Below, piece after piece: positions 10,550 through 18,546 of a DNA stretch of 40,825 bases. Under the pieces are notes generated by a model. That model was not told the DNA's origin. It did not search any database and saw only the letters and a program-made list of their open reading frames with translations. A program made the translations under genes and the position numbers. The DNA lies in NCBI GenBank assembly GCA_910576815.1, contig CAJTKA010000030.1, positions 1 through 40,825 on the forward strand. The letters are read 5' to 3'. Positions within the stretch are counted from its first letter, which is position 1; each line of letters opens with the position of its first letter. The DNA comes from an uncultured Lachnospiraceae bacterium (GTDB lineage Bacteria; Bacillota; Clostridia; Lachnospirales; Lachnospiraceae).

Positions 10550-10715
10550 GCGAAACTCCTCTCAACATTTCTTCATTGTGCAAATTGAATAACCAAAAGC
10601 AGAGCCTTGGAGAACATTGGCACTTGGCGAGGTTCTTTCGAGCCTAGTACCATTATGTTCGACGGAGCGAAAGCGCGTCTGTGTTGGTTATTCAATAACG
10701 ATAAAAGAGTTTCGC
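10550..10715. repeat. Compound inverted-repeat element beside the mobile cassette
   Basis: Outer arms GCGAAACTC (10550-10558) and GAGTTTCGC (10707-10715) enclose perfect 12-bp arms ATTGAATAACCA (10584-10595) and TGGTTATTCAAT (10685-10696). The centre holds further short palindromes. The element has no convincing ORF. It lies between pspC and the left target duplication of the 413-bp cassette. It could be a non-autonomous mobile element or a structured RNA. Confidence 0.6.
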
Positions 10716-10717
10716 AG

Positions 10718-11146
10718 TTTACTTTCTCCCTTTTCGGAAAGATGTTCCCTGCTGATCAGCCTTAAAACTGTAATTATAATTCGGAAATCATTCTTACCTT
10801 TAATGGACGTTTTGTCAAAAATTCGGCGTTTTCATCCATTGTCGTTCTCGGATGCTGATATATATCATTCTGAACGTCAACAGGTTCGTCAATGATATAC
10901 AAATACCCTTTTTCCACTCCATTATGGCTGATTACTCCGTCATCATCATATGCCAGAACGGCTGGTTGGTGTGAAAACGCCTCCGCAAGCTCTTTCCACT
11001 GTGTAATTGTACTGTTGGTTCTCAGCTCTGAAAAAAGCACATTAGAACCATGGTACCAGACGCCATCCGTCTTTATTACTATTTTCATACTTATTTTTCC
11101 TCCATAATTTCCGAAAAAACACTTTTCCGAAAAGGGAGTTTACTTT
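10718..11146. mobile_element. Small ITR/TSD-bounded insertion carrying one ORF
   Basis: A 413-bp element (10726-11138) is bounded by inverted repeats CTCCCTTTTCGGAAAG (10726-10741) and CTTTTCCGAAAAGGGAG (11122-11138), which match over 16 bp with one inserted T. It is flanked by exact 8-bp direct repeats TTTACTTT (10718-10725 and 11139-11146). That is the signature of transposition with target duplication. It contains no transposase, so it would need one in trans. It landed immediately after the stop codon of the DUF4097 gene. The transposase family was not identified; 8-bp duplications occur in several IS families. Confidence 0.75.
10774..11088 (-). CDS. Hypothetical protein carried by the ITR-bounded element
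   Basis: A 104-aa protein starting MKIVIKTDGVWYHGSNVLF. Not recognised. Seen: no signal peptide or membrane segment, a beta-rich N-terminus, an acidic middle (YDDDGVISHNG), and a basic C-terminal end (FLTKRPLKVRMISEL). A strong GGAGG site ten bases before the ATG supports real translation. The whole gene and its ribosome binding site lie between the inverted repeats, so it is likely a passenger gene moved with the element. Its base composition is lower in GC than the neighbours, which fits transfer. Confidence 0.65.
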   Translation of the reverse strand: MKIVIKTDGVWYHGSNVLFSELRTNSTITQWKELAEAFSHQPAVLAYDDDGVISHNGVEKGYLYIIDEPVDVQNDIYQHPRTTMDENAEFLTKRPLKVRMISEL

Positions 11147-12136
11147 TTACTTATCAAAGGACAGTTTCACATTTCCCATATTGCATTCTATCTCAAAAAC
11201 ACTCTCCTGTCCACTGTTCCATTTCTGCTCCGTGGCAAGGCCGCCATAGCTTCGGCCGCCGATCTCCACGCTGCCCATGCCGCAGTCTACCTCGTAAGCA
11301 TGGTCATCCTCACTGCCTGCAAGATGCATGGTCACATTGCCCATGCCGCAGTCCACGTTCATACTTCCCGTGACCGCCCCGTCGATCTCCGCGTTGCCCA
11401 TGCCCAGTACCAGGTCGAGTTCCCGCGTGACGGAAACGCCCTTTAACTTAAACTCTCCCGCACCCACATTGAGCTTGAGCTGCGCGGCATCCAGCATTTT
11501 CGTCTGAATGCTTCCTGCTCCCACATCCAAGCTGACTTCGTTGCCGGAAATCTCATCCAGACTGCAAGTGCCCGCGCCCACTTCCATACTTAAGTCTCCT
11601 GCCCGAAGTGCGCCGCCGTCCATCAAACCCGCGCCGAGGGCCACATCCGCCTCGTCGAACATGAAATCCTTCGGAAGCTGCAGACACACGATATCACTTT
11701 TTCCCGTTATTTTCGTCCGTCCTGCATTTTTGATATGCAGGGTCGAACCGTCCACCAGATAGTAATGCTTCAGTCTGTTCCCGTCCACATAGATATAAAT
11801 CTGATTGTCCGCGGATTCCTGCAGATACAGGGTACAGGCGCCCAATTCGATATCAAGCTCCTTAACGTAAGAAGCCAGAACGCTTGCCGTTTCTCCATCC
11901 TTGATCCGCAGATACCGCTCCTTCTCCCAATCTTTTCCAAACTCACTGTCATCCTGAAAACCAAACGACCAATTCAGACCGTGCCCTTCATAATGGAAAA
12001 ACGGGATACTGGCCAGACTGTTTAGCGTGTCGATCTGTCTGAATCCTCCAAACATCCAGCAGACGAAAGAAATCACACAGCCAACGATCAGCATCGTAAG
12101 CGCTGTCAGTAAACATCCTCTCATAAACTTATTCAT
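11147..12136 (-). CDS. DUF4097-type beta-repeat membrane-anchored protein
   Basis: A 329-aa protein with one N-terminal transmembrane segment (about residues 8-30) and a long repeated beta-strand domain of the DUF4097/adhesin-like type. Seen repeats: GAGLMDGG, VGAGSIQTK, VGAGEFKLK, LGMGNAEIDG, CGMGNVTMHL, CGMGSVEIGG and CNMGNVKLSF, roughly every 17-20 residues. It is the last gene of the padR-DUF1700-DUF4097 operon, with ATGA overlap to the preceding gene. Such trios respond to envelope conditions in Firmicutes; function here is inferred only. The mobile cassette begins at the base after its stop codon. Confidence 0.85.
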   Translation of the reverse strand: MNKFMRGCLLTALTMLIVGCVISFVCWMFGGFRQIDTLNSLASIPFFHYEGHGLNWSFGFQDDSEFGKDWEKERYLRIKDGETASVLASYVKELDIELGACTLYLQESADNQIYIYVDGNRLKHYYLVDGSTLHIKNAGRTKITGKSDIVCLQLPKDFMFDEADVALGAGLMDGGALRAGDLSMEVGAGTCSLDEISGNEVSLDVGAGSIQTKMLDAAQLKLNVGAGEFKLKGVSVTRELDLVLGMGNAEIDGAVTGSMNVDCGMGNVTMHLAGSEDDHAYEVDCGMGSVEIGGRSYGGLATEQKWNSGQESVFEIECNMGNVKLSFDK

Positions 12137-12984
12137 GCTTTCACTCCTCCTCTATGAAAAATTCTGTTGCACAAACTCACGCATCCCCTGATCAAAGCAG
12201 GGATCGCACTGCCTACCGTCCACACCATCAGGCAGGTAAAGACCAGACCCAAAGCCATCAGGATCAGTCCGACGCCCACCAGCGCAAATCCCGCAAGCGG
12301 CGCGCCAAAGATGCCAACGATACCGCACCAGACGAGTCCGACCCCCACTGCCAAAAACACTACGCCCACCACCAGAAAGGCAATAAAGAGGCATAGCAGC
12401 ACTCCCAACAATCCCAGCATACACCCGAACAGTCCGCCCAGAAGTCCAATCCAGATAGGAGAGGTCAAAACTGCCAGGATCGCAATCAGGGCGATCTGCC
12501 CACCTGACATGGAACTCCCGGGCTTTGCGCTCTGTCCCGCGTTCGATTGCGATCCGTAAGCGCCATATGTGCCGCCTGCGCCGTTTTGCTGTCCATATGC
12601 ACCGCTCTGCTGTCCGTTCAGGTCTGCACCGAAGCTACTTTGAGCGGCAGCACCCTGTGCATTTCTCTGCGCGTAGTCCTGTGTACTGTCCTGACTGTCG
12701 TCCTGTTTATGATTGGTTGACATAACTTGATACTTGCTCTGCTGTTCATACCCGTGGAACCCGGACTCCGTAAACTCTCCCGCATTTCCGCCGTCCGCAA
12801 GCCCTGCTTTGATGGACTTTGCCAATTCCTCAGGGCTTCCCAGAGAGGCGATGATACCTGCTTCATTTCCTTCGCCCGCATCGTCGATATAATCGTTATA
12901 GTACTGTATTGCTTCCTCCCGTTCCGCAGGCGGTACATCCTGCAAAAGATCCGAGAGCCTCCTCATAAACTCTGCTCTATCCAT
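12133..12984 (-). CDS. DUF1700 / HAAS-domain membrane protein
   Basis: A 283-aa protein. Seen: an N-terminal HAAS/DUF1700 domain (MDRAEFMRRLSDLL, YYNDYIDDAGE, IIASLGSPEELA), a Gln/Ser/Gly-rich linker at about 85-160, and a C-terminal block of hydrophobic segments at about 163-265 (GGLFGCMLGLLGVLLCLFIA). The start ATG at 12984 has GGAGGAAAAA upstream, provided by leader copy C; a longer reading from 13029 would run into that leader and is rejected. Its stop overlaps the start of the DUF4097 gene by ATGA. DUF1700 proteins commonly pair with PadR regulators and may sense or transduce membrane signals. Confidence 0.88.
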   Translation of the reverse strand: MDRAEFMRRLSDLLQDVPPAEREEAIQYYNDYIDDAGEGNEAGIIASLGSPEELAKSIKAGLADGGNAGEFTESGFHGYEQQSKYQVMSTNHKQDDSQDSTQDYAQRNAQGAAAQSSFGADLNGQQSGAYGQQNGAGGTYGAYGSQSNAGQSAKPGSSMSGGQIALIAILAVLTSPIWIGLLGGLFGCMLGLLGVLLCLFIAFLVVGVVFLAVGVGLVWCGIVGIFGAPLAGFALVGVGLILMALGLVFTCLMVWTVGSAIPALIRGCVSLCNRIFHRGGVKA

Positions 12985-12989
12985 TTTTT

Positions 12990-13120
12990 CCTCCATTCCG
13001 AAGCGTTTATGCTGAGGAACGCGAACCAAATCTCAAATTTGGTTCTGCGATCAAGGAAATTTGTGACGCTTCTGCACAAATTTCCAATTGAAAAATAAGG
13101 TCATCAGACTTATTTTTAAA
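12990..13120 (-). promoter_or_regulatory. Structured leader family, copy C (5' of DUF1700 gene)
   Basis: Sense hairpin 1 (AAAAATAAG, TCTGATGAC loop, CTTATTTTT) overlaps the padR stop codon. Hairpin 2 is a perfect 11-bp stem GGAAATTTGTG (13055-13065) with CACAAATTTCC (13075-13085). Hairpin 3 is ACCAAATTT/AAATTTGGT. The hairpin 2 loop ACGCTTC (plus 13066-13072) is complementary over 7 bases to GAAGCGT at 13000-13006, next to the GGAGG ribosome binding site of the DUF1700 gene. Confidence 0.78.
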
Positions 13121-13451
13121 TCTTTTCTTCCCTCCTTATGTCTCCCTCAAAAATACTGTTCAGCTTGGCCGCATAGCGATGCCATTCACTGATATAAAGA
13201 TTGAGCTGTGCCCGCCCTTTCTCGGTGATCCTGTAGTAACGCCTGTTGCGCCCCGCGCATTCCATATCGTAGATTTCCAGGCATTCGTCTTTTTGCAGCC
13301 TTCTGAGCACCGGGTACAGGGTGGACTCTGAAATTTCGATGACCAGCCGCACTTCTTGGGTGATCTTGTAGCCGTAGGTCCCTTCCTGCTCATGGGAAAC
13401 CACTGCCAGCACGATCGCGTCCAGCAGCGCCGCACCTGTGTTAAAAACCAT
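13116..13451 (-). CDS. PadR family transcriptional regulator
   Basis: A 111-aa winged-helix regulator. Seen: a PadR core with YGYKITQEVRLVIEISESTLYPVLRRLQKDECLEIYD, followed by GRNRRYYRITEKGRAQL, the beta-wing, and a short C-terminal dimerisation helix. The start at 13451 has AAAGGAG with suitable spacing; an upstream in-frame start at 13487 lacks this. It heads an operon with DUF1700 and DUF4097 genes and is preceded by a promoter overlaid with repeated TATAATATTGTTT boxes, so it probably represses itself. The gene's 3' end overlaps the first hairpin of leader copy C. Confidence 0.92.
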   Translation of the reverse strand: MVFNTGAALLDAIVLAVVSHEQEGTYGYKITQEVRLVIEISESTLYPVLRRLQKDECLEIYDMECAGRNRRYYRITEKGRAQLNLYISEWHRYAAKLNSIFEGDIRREEKI

Positions 13452-13545
13452 ATAGATGACTCCTTTCTTCCGTTTTACATACTTCATACAGTCCCCTTTT
13501 TAGGGTTGCTCCTTCCTATGCTTTAATGAATATTTCTTTTTCATT

Positions 13546-13630
13546 TATAATATTGTTTATCCATGCAATATTATATGCTGTATAATATTGTTTCTACGCA
13601 TACTATATGACATATAATATTGTTTGTCAA
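13546..13630 (-). promoter_or_regulatory. padR promoter with three operator-like repeats
   Basis: On the minus strand TTGACA (13625-13630), 17 bp, TATAGT (13602-13607). The plus-strand 13-mer TATAATATTGTTT occurs three times exactly, at 13546-13558, 13581-13593 and 13613-13625, with one copy inside the promoter spacer. Related inverted copies (GCAATATTATATGC at 13565-13578) lie between. This is a probable PadR autoregulatory operator. Confidence 0.75.
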
Positions 13631-13689
13631 CAACTATTTTTATTTTTTTTCAAATTCCATAAGACGTTCTCCAACTTTGCATTCTCAGA

Positions 13690-13718
13690 TTGCGTTCCCC
13701 GCGCGGCGGTGGTATACT
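13690..13718 (+). promoter_or_regulatory. azlC promoter
   Basis: TTGCGT (13690-13695), 17-bp spacer, TATACT (13713-13718), about 80 bp before the azlC start. Confidence 0.7.
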
Positions 13719-13798
13719 TAATCTTGCTTTTCTGAAGGAAGCGCTGACTCGATCACCGCTTTCCTAATGATAGGTAATACAAAGGAGTTTGCCCCACC

Positions 13799-14527
13799 AT
13801 GACCACAGAAAACAAAATCTGCTTTCAGCACGGGGTGCGGGACGGCAGTCCAATCGCGCTCGGCTATTTCGCCGTAGCCTTCACGCTCGGCATTGCCGCA
13901 AAAAAAGCGGGACTCTCCGCGATCCAGGCCCTGATCGCCAGCGCGCTGAACAATGCTTCCGCCGGTGAATACGCCGGCTTTGCGCTGATTGCCGCCGGCA
14001 GCACCTATCTGGAGACCGCTATAATGACTCTAGTAGTCAATGCTCGTTATCTGTTGATGTCCTGCTCCCTCAGTCAAAAACTGAAGCCGGATACGCCCCT
14101 GCGCCACCGTATGCTCATCGCCTACGATGTGACGGACGAGATCTTCGGCATATGTATTGCGCAGCCCGGATACTTGAATCCCTGGTATGCCTACGGTGCC
14201 ATCGTGGTGGCGATCCCCGGCTGGGCTTTCGGTACTTTTTTGGGTGTCATCATGGGAAATATATTACCGACCAGAGTGGTCAGTGCCTTGAGTGTGGGAC
14301 TTTACGGTATGTTTCTGGCCATTATCATTCCGCCCGCCCGTAAGAATCGGGTGATCGCAGGCGTTGTAGCCATTGGTTTTGCAGCCAGCTACCTTGTAAA
14401 CCGTCTGCCCCTGTTTGCGGGCCTTTCCACTGGAATCAAGACCATCGCGCTCACAGTCGCGCTGGCTCTGCTGGCGGCGATCCTGTTCCCGACCGATACA
14501 GTCAATTCCGAAGGATCCGTCAACTGA
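13799..14527 (+). CDS. azlC: Branched-chain amino acid exporter, large subunit (AzlC family)
   Basis: A 242-aa polytopic membrane protein. Seen: GVRDGSPIALGYFAVAFTLG at the N-terminus, NARYLLMSCSLSQKL, DVTDEIFGI and IPGWAFGTFLGVIMG, the standard AzlC signature regions. AzlC with AzlD forms an exporter of branched-chain amino acids or analogues. The ATG has AAGGAG eleven bases upstream. The azlD gene follows after 64 nt in the same direction. Substrate is inferred from family only. Confidence 0.92.
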   Translation: MTTENKICFQHGVRDGSPIALGYFAVAFTLGIAAKKAGLSAIQALIASALNNASAGEYAGFALIAAGSTYLETAIMTLVVNARYLLMSCSLSQKLKPDTPLRHRMLIAYDVTDEIFGICIAQPGYLNPWYAYGAIVVAIPGWAFGTFLGVIMGNILPTRVVSALSVGLYGMFLAIIIPPARKNRVIAGVVAIGFAASYLVNRLPLFAGLSTGIKTIALTVALALLAAILFPTDTVNSEGSVN

Positions 14528-14591
14528 CAGAAAAATATCGTCTACACTTTCATATCCTGAGAAAAAAGAGAAAAACGGAGGTGTCATAGAA

Positions 14592-14903
14592 ATGGAACAT
14601 AATATCTGGATCTATCTTCTGGTGATGGCTGCAGTCTCCTACCTGATTCGCATGGCGCCCCTGGCGCTGATCCGTCGGGAGATCACCAACAAATATCTGC
14701 GTTCTTTCCTATTTTACGTGCCCTACGCGACGCTGGCAGTCATGACTTTCCCTGCCATCATGGAAGCCACACAGGAGCCGGTGGCGGGACTTAGCGCCTT
14801 AATCGCAGGCATCATCCTCGCATGGAAAGGGCACAGCCTCTTTCAAGTGGCCGTGCTCTGTTGCGCTGTTGCGTTTCTGGTAGAGCTGCTTCCCTTTTTT
14901 TAA
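14592..14903 (+). CDS. azlD: Branched-chain amino acid exporter, small subunit (AzlD family)
   Basis: A 103-aa membrane protein with about four hydrophobic segments. Seen: WIYLLVMAAVSYLIRMAPLA, FYVPYATLAVMTFPAIM and the end VAFLVELLPFF, typical of AzlD. The ATG at 14592 follows GGAGGTG nine bases upstream, and this start gives the normal family length. It pairs with azlC as the second exporter subunit. The gene converges with the DUF6465 gene after a 16-bp gap, with no clear terminator. Confidence 0.92.
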   Translation: MEHNIWIYLLVMAAVSYLIRMAPLALIRREITNKYLRSFLFYVPYATLAVMTFPAIMEATQEPVAGLSALIAGIILAWKGHSLFQVAVLCCAVAFLVELLPFF

Positions 14904-14919
14904 ATGGCTGCACGAAAGT

Positions 14920-15168
14920 TTAGAACAGATTTACCTTCCCCACCACGCCGTCGTTAATGACATAGTAAGCCGTGAAATCTTCAGGCTTGACATAAATCTG
15001 CATATTTTCGATGGAATCTGCCTGATATCCTTTGGCAATATAATGTGCTTTGACCCGTTTAGTCACATCATCCATATTGACCTCATAATTCCGATACTGC
15101 AAAATCACTTCCGTGTTGGTCTCAATAACGTTTTCTTCCTGATTGCTCACTGCCTTTGCTGTTTCCAT
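14920..15168 (-). CDS. DUF6465 family small protein
   Basis: An 82-aa cytoplasmic protein. Seen: an N-terminal Glu/Asn-rich tail, then QYRNYEVNMDDVTKRVKAHYIAKG-type core and QIYVKPEDFTAYYVIN ending DGVVGKVNLF. This resembles the DUF6465 proteins common in Lachnospiraceae, whose function is unknown. The ATG at 15168 has AGGAGGGG immediately upstream; a longer reading from 15210 is less likely. It has its own promoter overlapping the 3' region of trkH. Confidence 0.8.
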   Translation of the reverse strand: METAKAVSNQEENVIETNTEVILQYRNYEVNMDDVTKRVKAHYIAKGYQADSIENMQIYVKPEDFTAYYVINDGVVGKVNLF

Positions 15169-15240
15169 GTGCCCCTCCTTTTGTGAAAATGCTGCCGGTT
15201 TCCGCAGCATACCTTGAATACTCTGAATATCCCTGTATTT

Positions 15241-15269
15241 ATCTTACCATATCTGAAAGCAACCCTCAA
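15241..15269 (-). promoter_or_regulatory. Promoter of the DUF6465 gene
   Basis: Minus-strand TTGAGG (15264-15269), 17-bp spacer, TAAGAT (15241-15246), placing transcription start about 65 bp upstream of the ATG. Confidence 0.6.
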
Positions 15270-15287
15270 CACACAATCGGAAATTCC

Positions 15288-16742
15288 CTATTTTCCGCTC
15301 CATGTACTTCTTGAGAATAGGATCAGGATCGGGAAGATCTCCAAACGTCCTGCCAGCATGTCCACAATGAGGAGTGACTTAGACAGCAGTCCATAATCAG
15401 CAAAGTTGCAAGTCGGTCCCACACTCTCCAAGCCCGGACCGATATTATTAAAGCACGCCAGCACGGCTGAAAAATTCGTCATCGGCGAAAATCCATCTAT
15501 GGAAATCACAATGAAACTGAATACAATAATAAAGGCATAAGCCGCCAGATATGCGTTCGTATTGTCCAGCACCTTTTCCGTCACCATCTGCCCGTTTACG
15601 CGCACCACCTGTACCTTCTGCGGGTGGAGAATCTGCCGCACGTTGCGGCGCAGGCTCTTGATCAAAAGAAGCGTCCTTCCGCACTTAAAGCCGCCGCCGG
15701 TACTTCCCGCACAGGCGCCTACGATCATCAGTCCCAAAAGGATCGCTCTGGAAAAGCTTGGCCACAAATCAAAATCCGCAGTCGCAAAACCAGTGGTCGT
15801 CATAATACTCGCTACCTGAAAAGCCGCATGGCGTACCGTCTCTTCAACGGTCCCGTAAAGCCCCCGCACATTCCATGCAATCAGCAGCACGCTGACAAGC
15901 ACCGTCCCCAGATAAAACCGAAGCTCCTCATCTTTGAAGACATTCTTCACCTGACGGATCGCCAACAGATAATAGCAGCTGAAATTGACTCCAAACAGCA
16001 GCATAAACACCGTACACACATTCTGCAGATAGGGACTGTATCCTGCAATACTGTCATTCTTAATGCCAAATCCACCTGTTCCCGCCGTTCCGAAAGCCGT
16101 ACACAGCGCGTCAAACAGGGGCATCCCCCCAATCAGCAGAAAAATCACATTTAAGACCGTCAAAAACACATAAATGAAATATAAGATTTTCGCGGTATCC
16201 TTCATCCTTGGCACCAGCTTTTCCACCTTTGGCCCCGGGCTTTCCGCCCGCAGAAGGTGCATGGTATAACCGTCGCTTTTCTCCCGTCCTCTGCCAATCG
16301 CCAAAACAAACACCAGCACACCCATACCGCCCAGCCAGTGCGTAAAACTGCGCCAGTAAAGGTTTCCCATGGACAACGGCTCCACCTCCGGCAGAATGGA
16401 GGCCCCCGTCGTAGTGAAACCGGAAACCGTCTCAAAGAGCGCGTCTACAAAGCTTGGGATCTCCTTCGAAAAATAGAAAGGCAGACATCCTAAAAGACTC
16501 ATCACGATCCAGCTCGCACCGACACAGACAAGTCCCTCTCTTGCATAGAAACCCTTTTTTGCTTTTCGGCAGAGCAAATACAACAAAGCAGACGTCGCCA
16601 CCGTAATGACTATACTGGTCAAGAATCCGAAAACTGCCGCCGTTTCCTCATGAAAAACACTGATCAGCAGCGCCGGAATCATAAAGATCGCCTCCACCAT
16701 CAGAATCCGGCTGATAAATTTTCCCATCATTCTATAATTCAT
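15288..16742 (-). CDS. Potassium uptake channel subunit TrkH/KtrB
   Basis: A 484-aa membrane protein of the TrkH/KtrB superfamily with four M1-P-M2 repeats. Seen: the selectivity-filter segments ETVSGFTTTGAS, CTAFGTAGTGGFGIKNDS, ASIMTTTGFATADFD and CFNNIGPGLESVGP in order, and GACAGSTGGGFKCGR in the intramembrane loop. It moves potassium into the cell with the regulatory TrkA subunit encoded upstream in the same operon. The start ATG at 16742 follows GAGGAA from leader copy B. TrkH rather than KtrB is favoured by the long partner protein with two RCK domains. Confidence 0.92.
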   Translation of the reverse strand: MNYRMMGKFISRILMVEAIFMIPALLISVFHEETAAVFGFLTSIVITVATSALLYLLCRKAKKGFYAREGLVCVGASWIVMSLLGCLPFYFSKEIPSFVDALFETVSGFTTTGASILPEVEPLSMGNLYWRSFTHWLGGMGVLVFVLAIGRGREKSDGYTMHLLRAESPGPKVEKLVPRMKDTAKILYFIYVFLTVLNVIFLLIGGMPLFDALCTAFGTAGTGGFGIKNDSIAGYSPYLQNVCTVFMLLFGVNFSCYYLLAIRQVKNVFKDEELRFYLGTVLVSVLLIAWNVRGLYGTVEETVRHAAFQVASIMTTTGFATADFDLWPSFSRAILLGLMIVGACAGSTGGGFKCGRTLLLIKSLRRNVRQILHPQKVQVVRVNGQMVTEKVLDNTNAYLAAYAFIIVFSFIVISIDGFSPMTNFSAVLACFNNIGPGLESVGPTCNFADYGLLSKSLLIVDMLAGRLEIFPILILFSRSTWSGK

Positions 16743-16747
16743 ACATT

Positions 16748-16867
16748 CCTCATTTCGGAGCATTTATGCGACGGGACGACGCAAATATCAAATTTGCGTC
16801 TGTCATGAAACAAATATGTGATGCTCTTGCACATATCTGCAAATCAGCGCATCAGTGTGATTTTTAC
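16748..16867 (-). promoter_or_regulatory. Structured leader family, copy B (5' of trkH)
   Basis: It lies between trkA and trkH. Sense hairpin 1 carries the ACTGATG loop but has a degenerate right arm; hairpin 2 has stem ATATGTG/CACATAT; hairpin 3 is GACGCAAATTT/AAATTTGCGTC. Loop bases ATGCTC (plus 16821-16826) are complementary to GAGCAT at 16758-16763, next to AATGAGG (plus CCTCATT, 16748-16754), the trkH ribosome binding site. Confidence 0.72.
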
Positions 16868-16877
16868 ATAATCCACC

Positions 16878-18239
16878 CTAGGACATAAAGATATCGTTCA
16901 GCTGATATATGACCTCGTCACCGCCTGTCACGATAATGACAGCGTCTCCCTTTCGATAGAAAGAGTCGCCGTTTGGTATCTCAAAGCTGTTGTGTCTGTT
17001 AATGCCCGCCACGCGTATATTTTTCTTCAGTTTTAATTGCTTCAGGGGTTCCTCACAGTGCTTTGTGCTGTCATCCACCAGGAACTCGATTGCCTCTGCC
17101 TGTCCGTCCGCGATCACATTGACCGCCTGCGCCGCTCCCGTCTGATTGCGGATCGCCCGCACATAACGCACGATATCGTTACAGCACAGCTCCTTCGGAC
17201 TGATGATACTGCCCACAGGCAATTTATCCAACATGCGGTTGTTGGACAGCCTGCCCAGCTTTGTGATAATCTGAGGCACCTCCGCATTACTGCCAATCAG
17301 GGAAATAAACAGGTTCATCTCGTCCACTCCAGTCAATGTGACAAGTGCGTCGCATTCTCCGATCCTCTCCCGCTCCAAAAGGAACTCATTGCCGGCATCA
17401 CCGCATACTATCGTCACATCGGGGAGCTGATTTGCCAGAGAAAGGCATCTGTCGTAATCCTGTTCAATGATTTCCACCATGATGCCGTCCTGATTCAAAA
17501 GCTTGGCCAGATAATAGCTCAATCGTCCGCCGCCGCATAAGATCACCCGTTTTGCCTTATGCGTAATAATGCCCATATTTTTGAGAAATACGGTCAATTC
17601 TCTGGTCGAGGCTGTCACAAAAATCCTGTCACCCGCCTGCAGCACAAAATCACCGTCGGGAATGATCGCTTTGCTGTCGCGCAAAACGGCGCAAACCAAA
17701 ATTTTGCATTTGACTATATTGGTCAAATCATACAGTCCCACATTACAAAGCTTCGATCCCTCCCCGATCTTTAATTCCACGATCTCCACCTTGCCCTTGG
17801 CAAAGGTATCTCTTTTAAGAAACCCGGGATACTTGATCAGTCGTTCCATCTCGATGGCTGCCTGACTCTCTGGATTGACCACCATGGACAATCCAAACAG
17901 ATGCCGCATCTGATAGATCTGATCCTTGTATTCCGGATTGCGTATTCTCGCTATCGTATGAAGATTGGGATTCATACCGTGCGCAATCGTGCAGCAGAGC
18001 AGATTCACCTCATCCGCTCCCGTCATCACGATCAGCAGATCTGCCTCCTCCACGCCTGCCCTCGAAAGCGTCGTCATGGACGCGCAATTTCCCTGCACCA
18101 CCATAATATCGTAACGTTCCTCACTCAGTTCCAATACTTCCGCCTTCGCATCGATCAGGGTAATATCGTACCCCTCCGCGACCAGCTGTCTCGTCAGCGT
18201 AGAGCCTACTTTGCCGTCCCCCGCTATTATGATCTTCAC
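16878..18239 (-). CDS. trkA: Trk potassium uptake regulatory NAD-binding protein TrkA
   Basis: A 453-aa cytoplasmic gating subunit with two RCK modules. Seen: first Rossmann motif KIIIAGDGKVGSTLTRQL at the N-terminus, then a TrkA-C domain (VEIVELKIGEGSKLCNVGL), a second Rossmann-like motif VILCGGGRLSYYLAKLL at about residues 230-250, and a second TrkA-C domain at the C-terminus (IRVAGINRHNSF). The start is the GTG at 18239: it has GGAGGGAA upstream and gives the canonical V/MKIIIAG start; a reading from 18326 adds 29 residues not found in the family. It precedes trkH in one operon. Confidence 0.93.
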   Translation of the reverse strand: MKIIIAGDGKVGSTLTRQLVAEGYDITLIDAKAEVLELSEERYDIMVVQGNCASMTTLSRAGVEEADLLIVMTGADEVNLLCCTIAHGMNPNLHTIARIRNPEYKDQIYQMRHLFGLSMVVNPESQAAIEMERLIKYPGFLKRDTFAKGKVEIVELKIGEGSKLCNVGLYDLTNIVKCKILVCAVLRDSKAIIPDGDFVLQAGDRIFVTASTRELTVFLKNMGIITHKAKRVILCGGGRLSYYLAKLLNQDGIMVEIIEQDYDRCLSLANQLPDVTIVCGDAGNEFLLERERIGECDALVTLTGVDEMNLFISLIGSNAEVPQIITKLGRLSNNRMLDKLPVGSIISPKELCCNDIVRYVRAIRNQTGAAQAVNVIADGQAEAIEFLVDDSTKHCEEPLKQLKLKKNIRVAGINRHNSFEIPNGDSFYRKGDAVIIVTGGDEVIYQLNDIFMS

Positions 18240-18407
18240 TAGAAGTTCCCTCCGTTGTAACTTTATCCGCAATGCATGCTCGAAAAACCTTCGGTCTTCC
18301 TCGCTCACGTGCTTCGCCCTATGCATCCATTCGGATAATCGTTTCGGTGAGCAAGCTCTCCGCTCCGCTTATCCTCTGTCTGTGCACTGCTCATTGCCAT
18401 CGTGTAC

Positions 18408-18435
18408 ATTATAGCACTAAATAAACAAAAGGCAA
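18408..18435 (-). promoter_or_regulatory. trkA-trkH promoter
   Basis: Minus-strand TTGCCT (18430-18435), 16-bp spacer, TATAAT (18408-18413). The 5' UTR is about 160 nt and contains GATAAGCGG- and GAGCGAGGAAGACCGAAGG-type short palindromic segments with no known riboswitch signature. Confidence 0.75.
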
Positions 18436-18446
18436 CCCTGCACAGG

Positions 18447-18480
18447 AAAACGCCGACCTCCGCAATGGGATGCCGGCGCA
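18447..18480 (-). terminator. Possible terminator after the SpoIID-like/LysM gene
   Basis: On the minus strand CGCCGGCATCC...GGAGGTCGGCG forms an imperfect hairpin followed by TTTTCC. It lies about 65 bp past the stop and upstream of the trk promoter. A further TGACAGC/GCTGTCA inverted repeat lies at about 18508-18540. Confidence 0.5.
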
Positions 18481-18546
18481 AAATTTACAGTCGCACACAA
18501 TTCAAATGACAGCGAAATACTTCCCAATCTGCTGTCACATACTTTC

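Noticed and set aside
14415..14591. Longer start for the azlD frame
   Set aside because: The upstream codons overlap azlC in another frame and are not AzlD-like; the ATG at 14592 has a strong ribosome binding site.
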